DNA of 64,000 nucleotides from Pseudomonas sp. HOU2 (GCF_040729435.1 NZ_CP160398.1:5499001-5563000), one strand, 5' to 3'; counted from the stretch's first letter, positions 19,733 to 29,043 are shown. Numbers and translations: made by a program. Notes: generated from the letters alone by a model not told the origin.

Positions 19733-20796
19733 CAGGCAGTCCTCGCCGAGAAGTCGATGCGTGGGTCGAGCAGGGTGTAGCAGAGGTCACCGATCAGCTT
19801 GATCAACAGGCCGAACAGGGTGAACAGGAACAACGCGCCGAACACCACCGGATAGTCACGCGACACCGCCGCCTCGTAACTCATGCGCCCGAGGCCGTCG
19901 AGGTTAAAGATGGTTTCGATCAGCAAGGAACCGGCGAAAAACACCTCGATCAGCGCCGAGGGCACCCCGGCCACCACCAGCAGCATGGCGTTGCGAAATA
20001 CGTGGCCGTAAAGCACGCGGCGCTCGGTCAGACCTTTGGCCCGCGCGGTGATCACGTACTGGCGGCTGATCTCGTTGAGAAAGCTGTTTTTGGTGAGGAT
20101 GGTCAGGGTGGCGAACCCGCCGATCACCAGCGCCGTGACCGGCAACACCAGGTGCCAGAGGTAGTCGCCGACCTTGCCCAGGGTGCTGAGGCTGTCGAAG
20201 TTATCCGACACCAGGCCCTGCACCGGAAACCAGTTGACGTAGCTGCCGCCGGCGAACACCACGATCAGCAGCATCGCAAACAGAAACGCCGGCATCGCGT
20301 AGCCGATGATGATCGCCGTGCTGCTCCAGACATCGAACGCGCTGCCGTTGCTGATCGCTTTGCGGATGCCCAGCGGGATCGAAATCAGGTAGGTGATCAG
20401 CGTCGCCCACAGGCCGAGCGACAACGACACCGGCAGTTTCTGCACGATCAGATCGGTGACCTTGGCGCCGCGAAAGAAACTGCTGCCCAGATCCAGCTGT
20501 GCGTAGTTTTTCAGCATCAGCCACAGGCGTTCGTGCATCGGTTTGTCGAAACCGTAGTGATGCTTGATTTCCTCGATCAGCGCCGGGTCCAGCCCGCGAC
20601 TGCTGCGCCCGGCACCCCCCGTCGCGGCGATTTCGCCACCACCGCCCATACTGTGCCCGCCAAAACCTTGCAGACGGGCGATGGCTTGTTCGACCGGGCC
20701 ACCCGGCGCGGCCTGCACGATGAGGAAATTGACCACCAGAATGCACAGCAGCGTGGGAATGATCAGCAACAGACGTCGACTCAGATAACGCAGCAT
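19732..20796 (-). CDS. yejB: Peptide ABC transporter inner-membrane permease (YejB/NppB type)
   Basis: The 354-residue permease starts with the classic first segment of the DppB/YejB family ([20 protein letters not shown]). It carries the family's long periplasmic insert after it ([20 protein letters not shown]), and the ATPase-contact loop [19 protein letters not shown]. It lies immediately after yejA (one base between its start codon and the yejA stop) and overlaps yejE by one base, so it belongs to the tight core yejABEF. Confidence 0.95.
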   Translation of the reverse strand: MLRYLSRRLLLIIPTLLCILVVNFLIVQAAPGGPVEQAIARLQGFGGHSMGGGGEIAATGGAGRSSRGLDPALIEEIKHHYGFDKPMHERLWLMLKNYAQLDLGSSFFRGAKVTDLIVQKLPVSLSLGLWATLITYLISIPLGIRKAISNGSAFDVWSSTAIIIGYAMPAFLFAMLLIVVFAGGSYVNWFPVQGLVSDNFDSLSTLGKVGDYLWHLVLPVTALVIGGFATLTILTKNSFLNEISRQYVITARAKGLTERRVLYGHVFRNAMLLVVAGVPSALIEVFFAGSLLIETIFNLDGLGRMSYEAAVSRDYPVVFGALFLFTLFGLLIKLIGDLCYTLLDPRIDFSARTA

Positions 20797-20797
20797 G

Positions 20798-22663
20798 TCA
20801 CTGGCCCCCCGCGAGCTGGGCGTGCATCTGTTGCGTGGTCAACGGCTTGGCCGAGACCTCCCACCAGGTGTTGAGGCCTTCGTCGTACGCCGGTTGCACC
20901 GGCGGCGTGCCGAAGCGGTTCTGATACACCGTCGGCGTGCCTTTGGAGTAGTAGTTGGGAATCATGTAGTAACCCCATTGCAGCACCCGGTCGAGGGCGC
21001 GGGCGTAATGCACCATGGCGTCGCGGGTATCGGCCTTGACCAGCCCGTCGATCAGTTGATCGACCGCCGGGTTGGCCAGCACCATCGAGTTCGAACTGCC
21101 GACTTGCGTGGCACTTTGTGAGGCATACAGGCTGTACAACTCGCGGCCGGGAGAGACGATCGGATCGCCGCTGCGCGGGAAACTGGTGACGATCATGTCG
21201 TAGTCGCGGGCGTTGAGCCGATTGACGTATTGCGCCGAGTCGATCCGCCGTAGATTGAGGGTGATGCCGATCTGCGCGAGGGTGCGTTTGAACGGCAACA
21301 GCATGCGGTCGAAACCGCCCTGACCGTCGAGGAAGGTGAACTCCAGAGGTTCGCCGGCGGCGGTGACCAGTCGACTGTGTTGCGGCGTCCAGCCGGCCTC
21401 GGCGAGCAGCTTCAAGGCTTGCAACTGCTTGTCGCGGATGTAACCGCTGCCGTCGGTTTTCGGCGCCTGATACACCGTGGTGAACACCTCGTCGGGAATC
21501 TGTCCGCGCAACGGTTCGAGGATCTTCAATTCCTCGGCGTCGGGCAGGGCGGTGGCGGCCATTTCACTCTTGGGCCAGAAGCTGTTCTGGCGCACGTAGA
21601 AGCCGCGCATCATCTGTTTGTTGGTCCATTCGAAATCCCACAGCAGGCTGATCGCCTGACGCACACGGCGATCCTGAAAGATCGGGTTTTGCAGGTTGAA
21701 CACGAAGCCTTGAGCGGCGGTGGGTTTTTCCGGAGCGAGGATCGCCTGTTGCAAGCGACCGTCACGCAGCGCAGGGCTGTCGTAGCCGACCACGTAGCCG
21801 GACGAGGAAAACTCGCGGTTGTAGTCGAAGGCCCCGGCCTGCAATAGCTGCCGGGCGACGTCGGTGTCACCGTAGAAATTCACCGTGAGCGTGTCGAAGT
21901 TGTACATGCCGCGACTGACCGGCAGGTCCTTGCCCCACCAGTCCGGGTCGCGCTGGAAACTGATGCTGCGTCCGGCATCGACTTTGCTGACCCGATACGG
22001 GCCACTGCCCAGCGGCGGTTCGAAGCCGCCGCCGTTGGCGAAATCGCGCGTCTTCCACCAGTGTTCGGGCACCACGCGTAGCGTCGCGAGGTCCAGCGCC
22101 AGGGTGCGGTTGAGGTTGTTCTTGAAGGTGAAGCGCACCTGCCGTGGGCCTTCGATCAGCACGTCCTGCACGTCGGCGTATTGCTGGCGATAACTGAGGC
22201 TGCCCTTGGTCATCAGCAGGTTGAAGGTGTAGCGCACGTCCTCGGCGGTGATCGGCGTGCCGTCGGCGAAGCGCGCCTTGGGGTTGAGGGTGAAGCGTAC
22301 CCAGAGGCCCTCGGCATCGCGTTCCATCTGTTGCGCGACCAGCCCGTAAACGGTGTAGGGCTCGTCCAGCGAACGGAACGCCAGCGGCGCATACACCCAG
22401 TCGTTGACCTGCACCACGGAAATGCCTTGATCGGCATACGGCGTGATGTAGTTGTACTGGCCGATCTCCATCGACGCGCGGCTGAGTGAACCGCCCTTGG
22501 GTGCGTCAGGATCGACGAAATCGAAATGCTCGAAACCCGCCGGATACTTCGGCGCCTCGCCGTATACCGTCAGTGCGTAGCTGCCGGCGGCCATTGCCGA
22601 GGGGCCGGTGCATAGCAGCGCACTGCCGAGCAGCAGAGCGGCCATGTTGCGCATGAAAGTCAT
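20798..22663 (-). CDS. yejA: Periplasmic peptide-binding protein (YejA/NppA type)
   Basis: The 621-residue solute-binding protein has a signal peptide ([20 protein letters not shown]) followed by the YejA hallmark [20 protein letters not shown] and then [15 protein letters not shown]. It delivers peptides to YejBEF. The length is full for the family. ATG 22663 follows AGAGGAAGAACTTC. Upstream, two truncated copies of its first ~80 codons lie in tandem with REP-like spacers. In P. aeruginosa the homologous npp operon carries two binding-protein genes, so the truncated copies could be relics of extra binding-protein genes. Confidence 0.95.
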   Translation of the reverse strand: MTFMRNMAALLLGSALLCTGPSAMAAGSYALTVYGEAPKYPAGFEHFDFVDPDAPKGGSLSRASMEIGQYNYITPYADQGISVVQVNDWVYAPLAFRSLDEPYTVYGLVAQQMERDAEGLWVRFTLNPKARFADGTPITAEDVRYTFNLLMTKGSLSYRQQYADVQDVLIEGPRQVRFTFKNNLNRTLALDLATLRVVPEHWWKTRDFANGGGFEPPLGSGPYRVSKVDAGRSISFQRDPDWWGKDLPVSRGMYNFDTLTVNFYGDTDVARQLLQAGAFDYNREFSSSGYVVGYDSPALRDGRLQQAILAPEKPTAAQGFVFNLQNPIFQDRRVRQAISLLWDFEWTNKQMMRGFYVRQNSFWPKSEMAATALPDAEELKILEPLRGQIPDEVFTTVYQAPKTDGSGYIRDKQLQALKLLAEAGWTPQHSRLVTAAGEPLEFTFLDGQGGFDRMLLPFKRTLAQIGITLNLRRIDSAQYVNRLNARDYDMIVTSFPRSGDPIVSPGRELYSLYASQSATQVGSSNSMVLANPAVDQLIDGLVKADTRDAMVHYARALDRVLQWGYYMIPNYYSKGTPTVYQNRFGTPPVQPAYDEGLNTWWEVSAKPLTTQQMHAQLAGGQ

Positions 22664-22689
22664 GAAGTTCTTCCTCTAAGCCCGAAAAC

Positions 22690-23097
22690 TCACTGCAACG
22701 CTGAAAACTGTGGCGAGGGAGCTTGCTCCCGCTGGGCTGCGAAGCAGCCCCAAAAAAATCGGATTAACCCTGCAGATTTTTGTGAGTGCTGCGCACTCAA
22801 GCGGGAGCAAGCTCCCTCGCCACAAAGGTTTGCATTCACCCGGTGTCGCGGTGTAATGCCTTGATCGGCATACGGAGTGATGTAGTTGTACTGGCCGATT
22901 TCCATCGACGCGCGACTGAGCGAACCGCCCTTGGGCGCATCGGGATCGACGAAATCGAAATGCTCGAAACCCGCCGGATACTTCGGCGCCTCGCCGTATA
23001 CCGTCATTGCGTAGCTGCCGGTGGCCATTGCTGAGGTGCCGGTGCATAACAGTGCGCTGCCCAAAAGCAGGCCAGCCATGTTGCGCATGAATCTCAT
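22690..23097 (-). pseudogene. Truncated yejA copy A (signal peptide + first mature residues)
   Basis: The frame opens with [18 protein letters not shown] and follows YejA through [14 protein letters not shown] (about 80 residues). It then leaves homology at the junction near 22855 and reads through the REP-like spacer as an unrelated tail, 135 residues in all. The ribosome-binding site AGAGGAAAAACTTC and the start codon are intact, so a short secreted peptide could still be made. It lacks the ligand-binding lobes and cannot work as a transporter subunit. It lies just upstream of yejA in the same direction. Confidence 0.85.
22709..22825. repeat. Paired repeat, family C (tandem-array copy 1)
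   Basis: A hairpin made of TGTGGCGAGGGAGCTTGCTC and its inverted copy, in the spacer between yejA and truncated copy A. Confidence 0.9.
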
Positions 23098-23142
23098 GAA
23101 GTTTTTCCTCTAAGCCCGAAAACTCACTGGCAACGCTGAAAC

Positions 23143-23259
23143 TGTGGCGAGGGAGCTTGCTCCCGCTGGGCTGCGAAGCAGCCCCCAAAAAATCAGATTA
23201 ACCATGCAGATTTTTGTGAGTGCTGCGCACTCAAGCGGGAGCAAGCTCCGTCGCCACAA
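23143..23259. repeat. Paired repeat, family C (tandem-array copy 2)
   Basis: The same hairpin as at 22709 with a few substitutions (for example CTCCGTCG in the right arm). Confidence 0.9.
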
Positions 23260-23528
23260 AGGTTTGCATTCACCCGGTGTCGCGGTGTAATGCCTTGATC
23301 GGCATACGGGGTGATGTAGTTGTACTGGCCGATTTCCATCGACGCGCGACTGAGCGAACCGCCCTTGGGCGCATCGGGATCGACGAAATCGAAATGCTCG
23401 AAACCCGCCGGATACTTCGGCGCCTCGCCGTATACCGTCAGTGCGTAGCTGCCGGCGGCCAGTGCCGGCACGGCGGCGCAGAGCAAAGCGCCGAGCAGCA
23501 GGCCTGCCATGTTGCGCATGAATCTCAT
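23193..23528 (-). pseudogene. Truncated yejA copy B
   Basis: A 111-residue frame that starts MRFMRNMAGLLLGALLCAAV, then follows YejA to [14 protein letters not shown] and runs out of homology near 23289 into the REP-like spacer. Its signal peptide differs more from YejA (one residue shorter, AAVPALAAG), while the mature part is almost identical. That pattern suggests either a diverged paralogue head or local gene conversion. The ribosome-binding site is intact. It is the first copy downstream of the receptor gene. Confidence 0.85.
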
Positions 23529-23573
23529 GAAGTTTTTCCTCTAAGCCCGAAAACTCACTGCAACGCTGAAAAC

Positions 23574-23689
23574 TGTGGCGAGGGAGCTTGTTCCCGCTGG
23601 GCTGCGAAGCAGCCCCAAAAAATCGGATTAACCCTGCAGATTTTTGTGAGTGCTGCGCACTCAAGCGGGAGCAAGCTCCCTCGCCACAA
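23574..23689. repeat. Paired repeat, family C (tandem-array copy 3)
   Basis: Third copy of the hairpin, between truncated copy B and the 3' end of the TonB-dependent receptor gene. The left arm has one change (GCTTGTTC). Confidence 0.9.
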
Positions 23690-23726
23690 AGGTTTGCATT
23701 CACCCGGTGTTGCGGTGTTTTGTGCT

Positions 23727-26438
23727 TTAGAAGTGATACGTCATGCGCGCAAACAGCGTGCGGCCCAGTGGGTCGGTGTAGCGCGGGTCATAGCCGCTCT
23801 GGAAGTTGTAGGCCTGGTTGGAGAACGGTGGGTTGCGGTCGAACATGTTCTTCATCCCGGCATCGACATCGAGCACCTTGTTGAAGGTGTAGCCGGCCGA
23901 CAGGTCCCAAACCGAATACGACGCCACGCGCGCATGGGTATCGCGGTCGTAGTCGTTGTAACCGGTGGTGAAGCGGTTGGTCAGCGACGCGCGAGCCGCG
24001 CCGAAGGTCCAGCTGCCGGTGAGGTTGTGTTTCCAGCGCGCGATCACCCCATCCCCTTCGAAGTCGCCGACCTTGTCGGTGAACGGGCCTTTGATGGTGC
24101 TCTGGAAGTCGTAACTGTCGACGTAGGTGCCTTGCAGTCCGAGACCGAACTGGCCGTAAGGGGTGTTCGGGAAGCGGTAGTCCAGCGACACATCGACACC
24201 GTTGGTTTCGACGATGCCGAGGTTGGCGTTGCCGGTGACGATGTAGTTGAGCGTACCGTCGGCGTTGCGCACGAAGCGATCCGGGTAGCTGCCGGCCTGA
24301 TCGAACACGGTGGATTCAGGGAACGGCTGGATCTGGTTGGAAATGTGAATCCACCAGAAATCCAGACCCACCGACAGGTTGCTGACCGGCTGATAGACGA
24401 AGCCCAGCGTCACGTTGCGCGCCTTCTCCGGGGCCAGGTCTTCGTTACCGCCAATCTGGTTGAGGAACTGCTGGCCGCAATCGCGCCCGCCGTTGCCACC
24501 CGGTTGCACCACGCCACCGGTACACAGCACCGGGTCGTTGTAGTAGCCCTGGGTGTAGGTGATGCTGCGCGGCGAATACAGCTCGTAGAGCGATGGCGCC
24601 CGGAAGCCCTCACTGTAGGCGCCGCGCACCACCAGCTCCTTGAGCGGCTGATAACGGAACGAGTATTTCGGGTTGGTGGTGCTGCCGAAGTCGCTGTATT
24701 TGTCGTGACGCACGGCGGCGGACAGTTCGAGGCTGTCGAGCACCGGCACGTTGATTTCGGCGTACGCGGCCTTCACGCTGCGGTCGCCCTCGACGCTGCC
24801 GGCCGGGTCGATACCGAGGCTCTGAATGTCGCCGGCAAACTGTTCGAAGTCCTGGTGGAATTTCTCTTTGCGGTACTCGCCGCCCAGCGCCAGCCCGGCG
24901 GGGCCGGCACCGAACCAGTCACCGATCTCGCGGCTGATCCGCCCGTCGAAACCGGCGACGCGGCCGACAGCGGTGGAGTACGCGCCGTGGTACATGGCCT
25001 GGTCGATGTACTGCTGACCGGCGGCCGATTGCGGGCCGAACGGGTTGAGCAGACCACTGGCCAGACCGTTGATCATCGCCTGATCGCTGACATATCCGCT
25101 GGTGACGCTGGAGACGATTTTGTTCTGGTTGTACGAGGCGCCGACGTTGTAATCCCAGCCGCCGACCAGACCGTCGAAGCTCAGCAGAAAGCGCTGGCTG
25201 GTGTTCTGGTCTTTCGATTCACGCGGGCCGGCAGCAGTCTCGCGCCAGTTGACATCGACCGGCTGCGTCGGGTCGAGGGCGAAGCCGGTCGGGCCGGGGG
25301 TGATGCCGTTGCCGGGGTAGTAGGGCGACGACGAGTCCAGGCTCAAACCGGTGAGCGGGGCCGGGCCGACCGCCGTGGCGTTGTTGTTGCGCGACCAGAA
25401 GTATTCGAGGTTGACGTTGTGGTCATCCGCCAGCTTGCCGGTGGTCTTGCCGAAGAACGACGTCTTTTCGGTTTGCGGAATCAGGTCGATGTATTCACGG
25501 GTACTGAAACGGCACAAGCCGTCGCGGGCCACCAGGTTGGGGCCGTTGCAATTGCTGTTGGCCAACGGGTTGGTGGCGTTGCCGTTCTGGCTGTAGTTGC
25601 CGGGGAACGCGGTGCCGGAGGTCTGGTCCAGGCCACGACCGGGCACGTAGTCGCGGGCGAAGGAGCGGTCGTTGGCGTCGAGGTTCTGCTGCTTGTTGTA
25701 GTTGAACACGCCGAGCACGTTGAAGCGGTCTTGCTCCAGATCTCCGTAGCCCCAACTGGCGCTCATGTCTTTGCTGGCACCGCCGCCGCTGTGGGTCGGG
25801 GTTTCGCCACCGAGGGTGAGCTGGCCATCGGTCAGGGATTTCTTGGTGATGAAGTTGATCACGCCGCCGATGGCGTCGGTGCCGTACAGGGCTGATGCGC
25901 CGTCGCGCAGAACCTCCACGCGCTCGATCGCGGCAAACGGGATCATGTTCAGATCCACCGCGCCGCCGGCCGAGTTGGTGCCGGACAAGGCATTGTTGGC
26001 CAGGCGTCGACCGTTGAGCAGCACCAGGGTCTTGTTCGCGCCGATGCCGCGCATGTCGGCAAACGAAGCGCCACCGGTGGCGGCGCCGACCGAGCCGGCG
26101 CTGTTGTTGATCGACTGGCTGCCGGTGATCCGCTGCACCAGCTCGGCGGTGGTGGTCACGCCCTGTTTGCGCAGCTCATCGGCCTTGAGAATGGTGATCG
26201 GCACCGCCGTTTCCGCGTCGACCCGGCGAATCGCCGAACCGGTCACTTCCACCCGTTGCAGTTGCGTGGTCGGCGCCACCACCGCTGCCGCAGCGGGCAC
26301 GGCCGCGTTGTCATCCTCGGCGGCTTGCACAGTCCCGGCACCCATCCCCATGGCCACCAGATACAACGGAACAAAACGATGACGAGAGATCGTGGCCACC
26401 AAAGGTTTGAGCGTAAAGCGTGGAGTGTTCATCAGCAT
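23727..26438 (-). CDS. TonB-dependent outer-membrane receptor of the import locus
   Basis: The 903-residue receptor has a signal sequence (VPLYLVAMGMGAGTVQA) and an Ala-rich linker. Its TonB-box/plug start reads QRVEVTGSAIRRVDAETAVP, followed by plug motifs (LVLLNGRRLANN, IERVEVLRDGASALYGTDAI). A large barrel ends in phenylalanine (TLFARMTYHF). The VTGS-type plug without an STN domain is the class common among receptors for oligopeptides and other organic nutrients, rather than classic siderophore receptors (inference). It lies between exbD and the yej genes, so it probably passes its ligand to YejA, with the locus's own TonB-ExbBD. Ligand unknown. Confidence 0.93.
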   Translation of the reverse strand: MLMNTPRFTLKPLVATISRHRFVPLYLVAMGMGAGTVQAAEDDNAAVPAAAAVVAPTTQLQRVEVTGSAIRRVDAETAVPITILKADELRKQGVTTTAELVQRITGSQSINNSAGSVGAATGGASFADMRGIGANKTLVLLNGRRLANNALSGTNSAGGAVDLNMIPFAAIERVEVLRDGASALYGTDAIGGVINFITKKSLTDGQLTLGGETPTHSGGGASKDMSASWGYGDLEQDRFNVLGVFNYNKQQNLDANDRSFARDYVPGRGLDQTSGTAFPGNYSQNGNATNPLANSNCNGPNLVARDGLCRFSTREYIDLIPQTEKTSFFGKTTGKLADDHNVNLEYFWSRNNNATAVGPAPLTGLSLDSSSPYYPGNGITPGPTGFALDPTQPVDVNWRETAAGPRESKDQNTSQRFLLSFDGLVGGWDYNVGASYNQNKIVSSVTSGYVSDQAMINGLASGLLNPFGPQSAAGQQYIDQAMYHGAYSTAVGRVAGFDGRISREIGDWFGAGPAGLALGGEYRKEKFHQDFEQFAGDIQSLGIDPAGSVEGDRSVKAAYAEINVPVLDSLELSAAVRHDKYSDFGSTTNPKYSFRYQPLKELVVRGAYSEGFRAPSLYELYSPRSITYTQGYYNDPVLCTGGVVQPGGNGGRDCGQQFLNQIGGNEDLAPEKARNVTLGFVYQPVSNLSVGLDFWWIHISNQIQPFPESTVFDQAGSYPDRFVRNADGTLNYIVTGNANLGIVETNGVDVSLDYRFPNTPYGQFGLGLQGTYVDSYDFQSTIKGPFTDKVGDFEGDGVIARWKHNLTGSWTFGAARASLTNRFTTGYNDYDRDTHARVASYSVWDLSAGYTFNKVLDVDAGMKNMFDRNPPFSNQAYNFQSGYDPRYTDPLGRTLFARMTYHF

Positions 26439-26610
26439 GGTTGTTTCCGACTTTGTTAGACGTTATCGAAATGGCCTTGTGAGCCCTGATTGCGCAGGTC
26501 ACGGGGGTGCCGCGCCGCGAAAAACCACTTTCTTCAAGCAAGCCGATCCCCTCCGAACACGCGTGGCGTTTTTTCGGTCGGCTGATTGCGACGGGATTCT
26601 TCAGCGGTGT

Positions 26611-26637
26611 CGGGCGCGCTTCTCAACGCGCGCCCGG
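26611..26637 (-). other. GC-rich stem-loop between exbD and the receptor gene
   Basis: CGGGCGCGC-TTCTCAACG-CGCGCCCG forms a strong hairpin just after the exbD stop. No T-run follows on the minus strand, so it is not a standard terminator. It may stabilise the tonB-exbBD mRNA end or cause partial termination. Confidence 0.5.
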
Positions 26638-26645
26638 CACCGCAC

Positions 26646-27047
26646 TCAGTGGGTGGTCATCACCGAAATCTTGCTGATGCCCGAACGTTCGATGGACGCC
26701 ATGGCCTTGGCCACCTGACCGTAGTTGACGTTGGCGTCGGCCTGCAGCTGCACGCGCACTTCGGCGTCCTTGGCCTTGACCTCCTTGAGACTGGCCTCCA
26801 GCGATTCTGGCGCCAGTTCGGTTTTTGCCAGATAGAACTTGCCGTCCTGATCGACGCTGACCACCACCGGGTCTTTCTTTTCGGCGGGGGCGACGGCATC
26901 GGTTTTCGGCAGGTTGACCTTGATCGCGTTGGTCATCAGCGGTGCGGTGACGATGAACACCACCAGCAGCACGAGCATCACGTCCACCAGCGGCGTGACG
27001 TTCATTTCGCTGAGCACTTCATCGCTGTCTTGGGTGGAAAAGGACAT
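26646..27047 (-). CDS. exbD: ExbD-type proton-channel subunit
   Basis: The 133-residue protein has a short cytoplasmic start, one membrane helix with the essential aspartate (NVTPLVDVMLVLLVVFIV, Asp22), and a periplasmic domain. With ExbB it couples the proton gradient to TonB. Its start overlaps the exbB stop by one base, so it is cotranslated. It belongs to the dedicated motor of this locus. Confidence 0.95.
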   Translation of the reverse strand: MSFSTQDSDEVLSEMNVTPLVDVMLVLLVVFIVTAPLMTNAIKVNLPKTDAVAPAEKKDPVVVSVDQDGKFYLAKTELAPESLEASLKEVKAKDAEVRVQLQADANVNYGQVAKAMASIERSGISKISVMTTH

Positions 27048-27754
27048 CAGCTGGCCTCCCGCACGGCGGCTGTGGTTTTACTGGCGATGGCCTGACGGCT
27101 GATGGAAAACGCACTGCGTGAGGCGAGTGCGTCGAAGTCGTGAGCGAAGTCATCCATGTCTGCCGAGGCGAGTTTCAGGCGGCGCAGGAAGAAGTTGTAA
27201 ATCAGCACCGCCGGGACCGCGACGGCGATCCCCACACCGGTGGCGATCAGTGCATGACCGATCGGGCCGGCGACCGCTTCAAGGCTGGCCGAACCGGTTT
27301 CGCCGATGCTTTGCAGGGCTTCCATGATTCCCCACACGGTGCCGAACAGACCAATGAACGGCGCGGTGCTGCCGATACTGGCGAGGATCGCCTGACCGTT
27401 TTCCAGCGAGCGACGTTCTTTCTGGATCTGCTGGCGCAGGTTGCGTTCCAGGCGATCGGAACGGTTGATGGTGTGCGCCAGTTGTTGCGTGGTGCGCGGC
27501 GATTCTTCCACCAGCAAGGCTTCGAAACCGCTGCTGGCGATGCGTGCCAGCGAGCCCGGATACTGGCTGGCGTGTTCGGCCGCCGTGAGCAGATCCGGTG
27601 CGCCCCAGAAGGCTTTGCTGAACTGTTTGTTCTGGGCTTTCTGGCGCAGGTATTGCGCCGACTTGACCAGCAGGATCGCCCAGCTGACCACGGAAAACAG
27701 CACCAGGCCCCAGAGCACACCGGGGACAATCATCGAAGACAGTGAATTGTTCAT
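27047..27754 (-). CDS. exbB: ExbB-type (MotA/TolQ/ExbB) proton-channel subunit
   Basis: The 235-residue protein has an N-terminal membrane helix (VLWGLVLFSVVSWAILLV). Two further helices carry the family pattern (IGSTAPFIGLFGTVWGIMEA and ALIATGVGIAVAVPAVLIYN). It forms the proton channel with ExbD. ATG 27754 follows GAGGTGTAGCG. It lies 51 bases after tonB and overlaps exbD by one base. Confidence 0.95.
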   Translation of the reverse strand: MNNSLSSMIVPGVLWGLVLFSVVSWAILLVKSAQYLRQKAQNKQFSKAFWGAPDLLTAAEHASQYPGSLARIASSGFEALLVEESPRTTQQLAHTINRSDRLERNLRQQIQKERRSLENGQAILASIGSTAPFIGLFGTVWGIMEALQSIGETGSASLEAVAGPIGHALIATGVGIAVAVPAVLIYNFFLRRLKLASADMDDFAHDFDALASRSAFSISRQAIASKTTAAVREAS

Positions 27755-27805
27755 CGCTACACCTCGCTTGCATTAAGTCGGTTGTGAGTTCGTCGGGTTG
27801 TGCCG

Positions 27806-28624
27806 TTATTGCGGCAATTTGAAATCGATGGTCTGGGTGGCGAAGCCGTCAATCGGCGTGTCACCGCGTTTGGCCGGAATGAACTTCCAGTTCTTTACCG
27901 CCGCGACGGCGGCGTCATCCAGTTGCGGCTTGCCGCTGGACTTGGTCACTGTCACCGAGCCGGCGCGACCGTTGGCCAGCACCTGAATGCGCAGCACCAC
28001 GCTGCCTTCCCAATTGCGCCGCAGCGCCAGCGACGGGTATTCCGGCGGCGGGTTGCCAAGGCTGGCAAGGCCGGAAATCGCTGCCGATTCCTTGACCGGG
28101 CCAGGCGCGGCGGCCGGGGCCGGTGGCGCGCTCGGTGTCGCCGGCGCAGCGGGAGCGGCCGGTTGTGCCGGGGCGGGCGGAGCTTTCGGCGGCTCGACTT
28201 TCTTCACCGGTTTGGGCTTCTCGACCGGTTTCGGTTTTTCGATCGGCTTGGGTTTCTCTGCCGGTTTTGGCGGGGGCTTGACCGCGTCTTCATCTTCCAC
28301 CGGTTGTTCCGGTTCCGGTGGTGGAGGGGGCGGCGGTGGCGGTTCCGGTGTGGGCGGTGCCGGCGGCGTCGGGCTGCTCAGCTCGACGGTCATTTCCGGA
28401 ATCTGCGGCGGAATCGGCAGTGGCTCGGGCCGGGTCTGCTGGAAAAACCACCAGGCGCCGCCGTGTATCAGCGCTGACACCGCCACCAGCAACAGCATCT
28501 GTTGCTTGCTCAACCCGCCAGGCTGCGAAGTGTTGGCCGTGAAGGCCGGCCTGTCCGGTGGCGGCGGGATTGGCGCTTCCCGTAACGGCCCCGGCAGGGC
28601 TCTGTGCTTTACCGCATCGTTCAT
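27806..28624 (-). CDS. tonB: TonB energy-transducing protein
   Basis: The 272-residue protein has a cytoplasmic start, a single membrane helix at about residues 43-61 (MLLLVAVSALIHGGAWWFF, with the conserved Ser/His), and a long Pro/Glu/Lys region spanning the periplasm. The C-terminal TonB domain includes YPSLALRRNWEGSVVLRIQV and DDAAVAAVKNWKFIPAKR. ATG 28624 behind GAGGGAGC was chosen over an upstream in-frame Met. It heads the minus-strand locus tonB-exbB-exbD-receptor-yejABEF. Confidence 0.95.
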   Translation of the reverse strand: MNDAVKHRALPGPLREAPIPPPPDRPAFTANTSQPGGLSKQQMLLLVAVSALIHGGAWWFFQQTRPEPLPIPPQIPEMTVELSSPTPPAPPTPEPPPPPPPPPEPEQPVEDEDAVKPPPKPAEKPKPIEKPKPVEKPKPVKKVEPPKAPPAPAQPAAPAAPATPSAPPAPAAAPGPVKESAAISGLASLGNPPPEYPSLALRRNWEGSVVLRIQVLANGRAGSVTVTKSSGKPQLDDAAVAAVKNWKFIPAKRGDTPIDGFATQTIDFKLPQ

Positions 28625-28725
28625 TAAAGCTCCCTCGGGTTGATGAAGGGCAATAAGCTGCCGTCCGAACATAGGGGTGATGTTCGAGTGGGTGGGTGCA
28701 ACTTTCTTCAAGGTGTGCGCAGGCC

Positions 28726-28740
28726 GATAGTTGAACTATC
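28726..28740. promoter_or_regulatory. Perfect 15-bp palindrome upstream of tonB
   Basis: GATAGTTGAACTATC (7+1+7) lies 101 bases before the tonB start codon. Its position suggests an operator for the import locus, but no regulator is known and no regulator gene adjoins. Confidence 0.4.
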
Positions 28741-28828
28741 TATTGAGCCGGGCTTGCTTACAGTTACTGGCTTAGAGCCATCGACTTCGAGTGTTCATTA
28801 GCCATTCCCTGGTTGTTCTGGTGCTTAA

Positions 28829-28900
28829 TGTAGGAGCTGCCGGAGGCTGCGATCTTTTGATCTTGAAAAGCAAAGATCGCAGCCTGCGGCAGCTCCTACA
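28829..28900. repeat. Paired repeat, family E
   Basis: TGTAGGAGCTGCCGGAGGCT and its inverted copy with a short centre (GATCTTTTGATCTTG), on the upstream side of tonB. Confidence 0.9.
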
Positions 28901-29043
28901 GTTGATTACTCGAATTTTGTTTTGCAACCGCTGTGCCAAATGTTGCCGAAATGTAGAGCGGTTATTTCATGGCTGTTACCCATGTCGCATTTATATAAAT
29001 TTTATTGGCGGGCCGAGTTTTCTTTAGTGCATGACTGTCCACG

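Larger units (their letters stand above)
22681..23545 (-). repeat. Tandem array: two ~432-bp units of REP spacer plus yejA 5' segment
   Basis: Units begin with CCCGAAAACTCACTG at 22681 and 23115; a third spacer copy at 23546 leads into the receptor gene. Unit lengths are 434 and 431 bp. Each unit holds a family C REP-like hairpin, then the junction CGGTGT^AATGCCTTGATCGG, then ~260 bp matching yejA 22421-22680 (codons ~1-80, plus ribosome-binding site). Identity to yejA is roughly 90% by eye, lowest within the signal-peptide codons. Confidence 0.92.

Noticed and set aside
22681..23720. Regularly spaced repeats that might suggest a CRISPR array
   Set aside because: Units are ~432 bp, contain yejA coding sequence, and there are no short direct repeats with unique spacers or cas genes.
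23220..25895. 891-residue plus-strand ORF opposite the import-locus receptor
   Set aside because: Same reason: low-complexity Val/Ala/Arg protein without motifs, antisense to a clear receptor gene.
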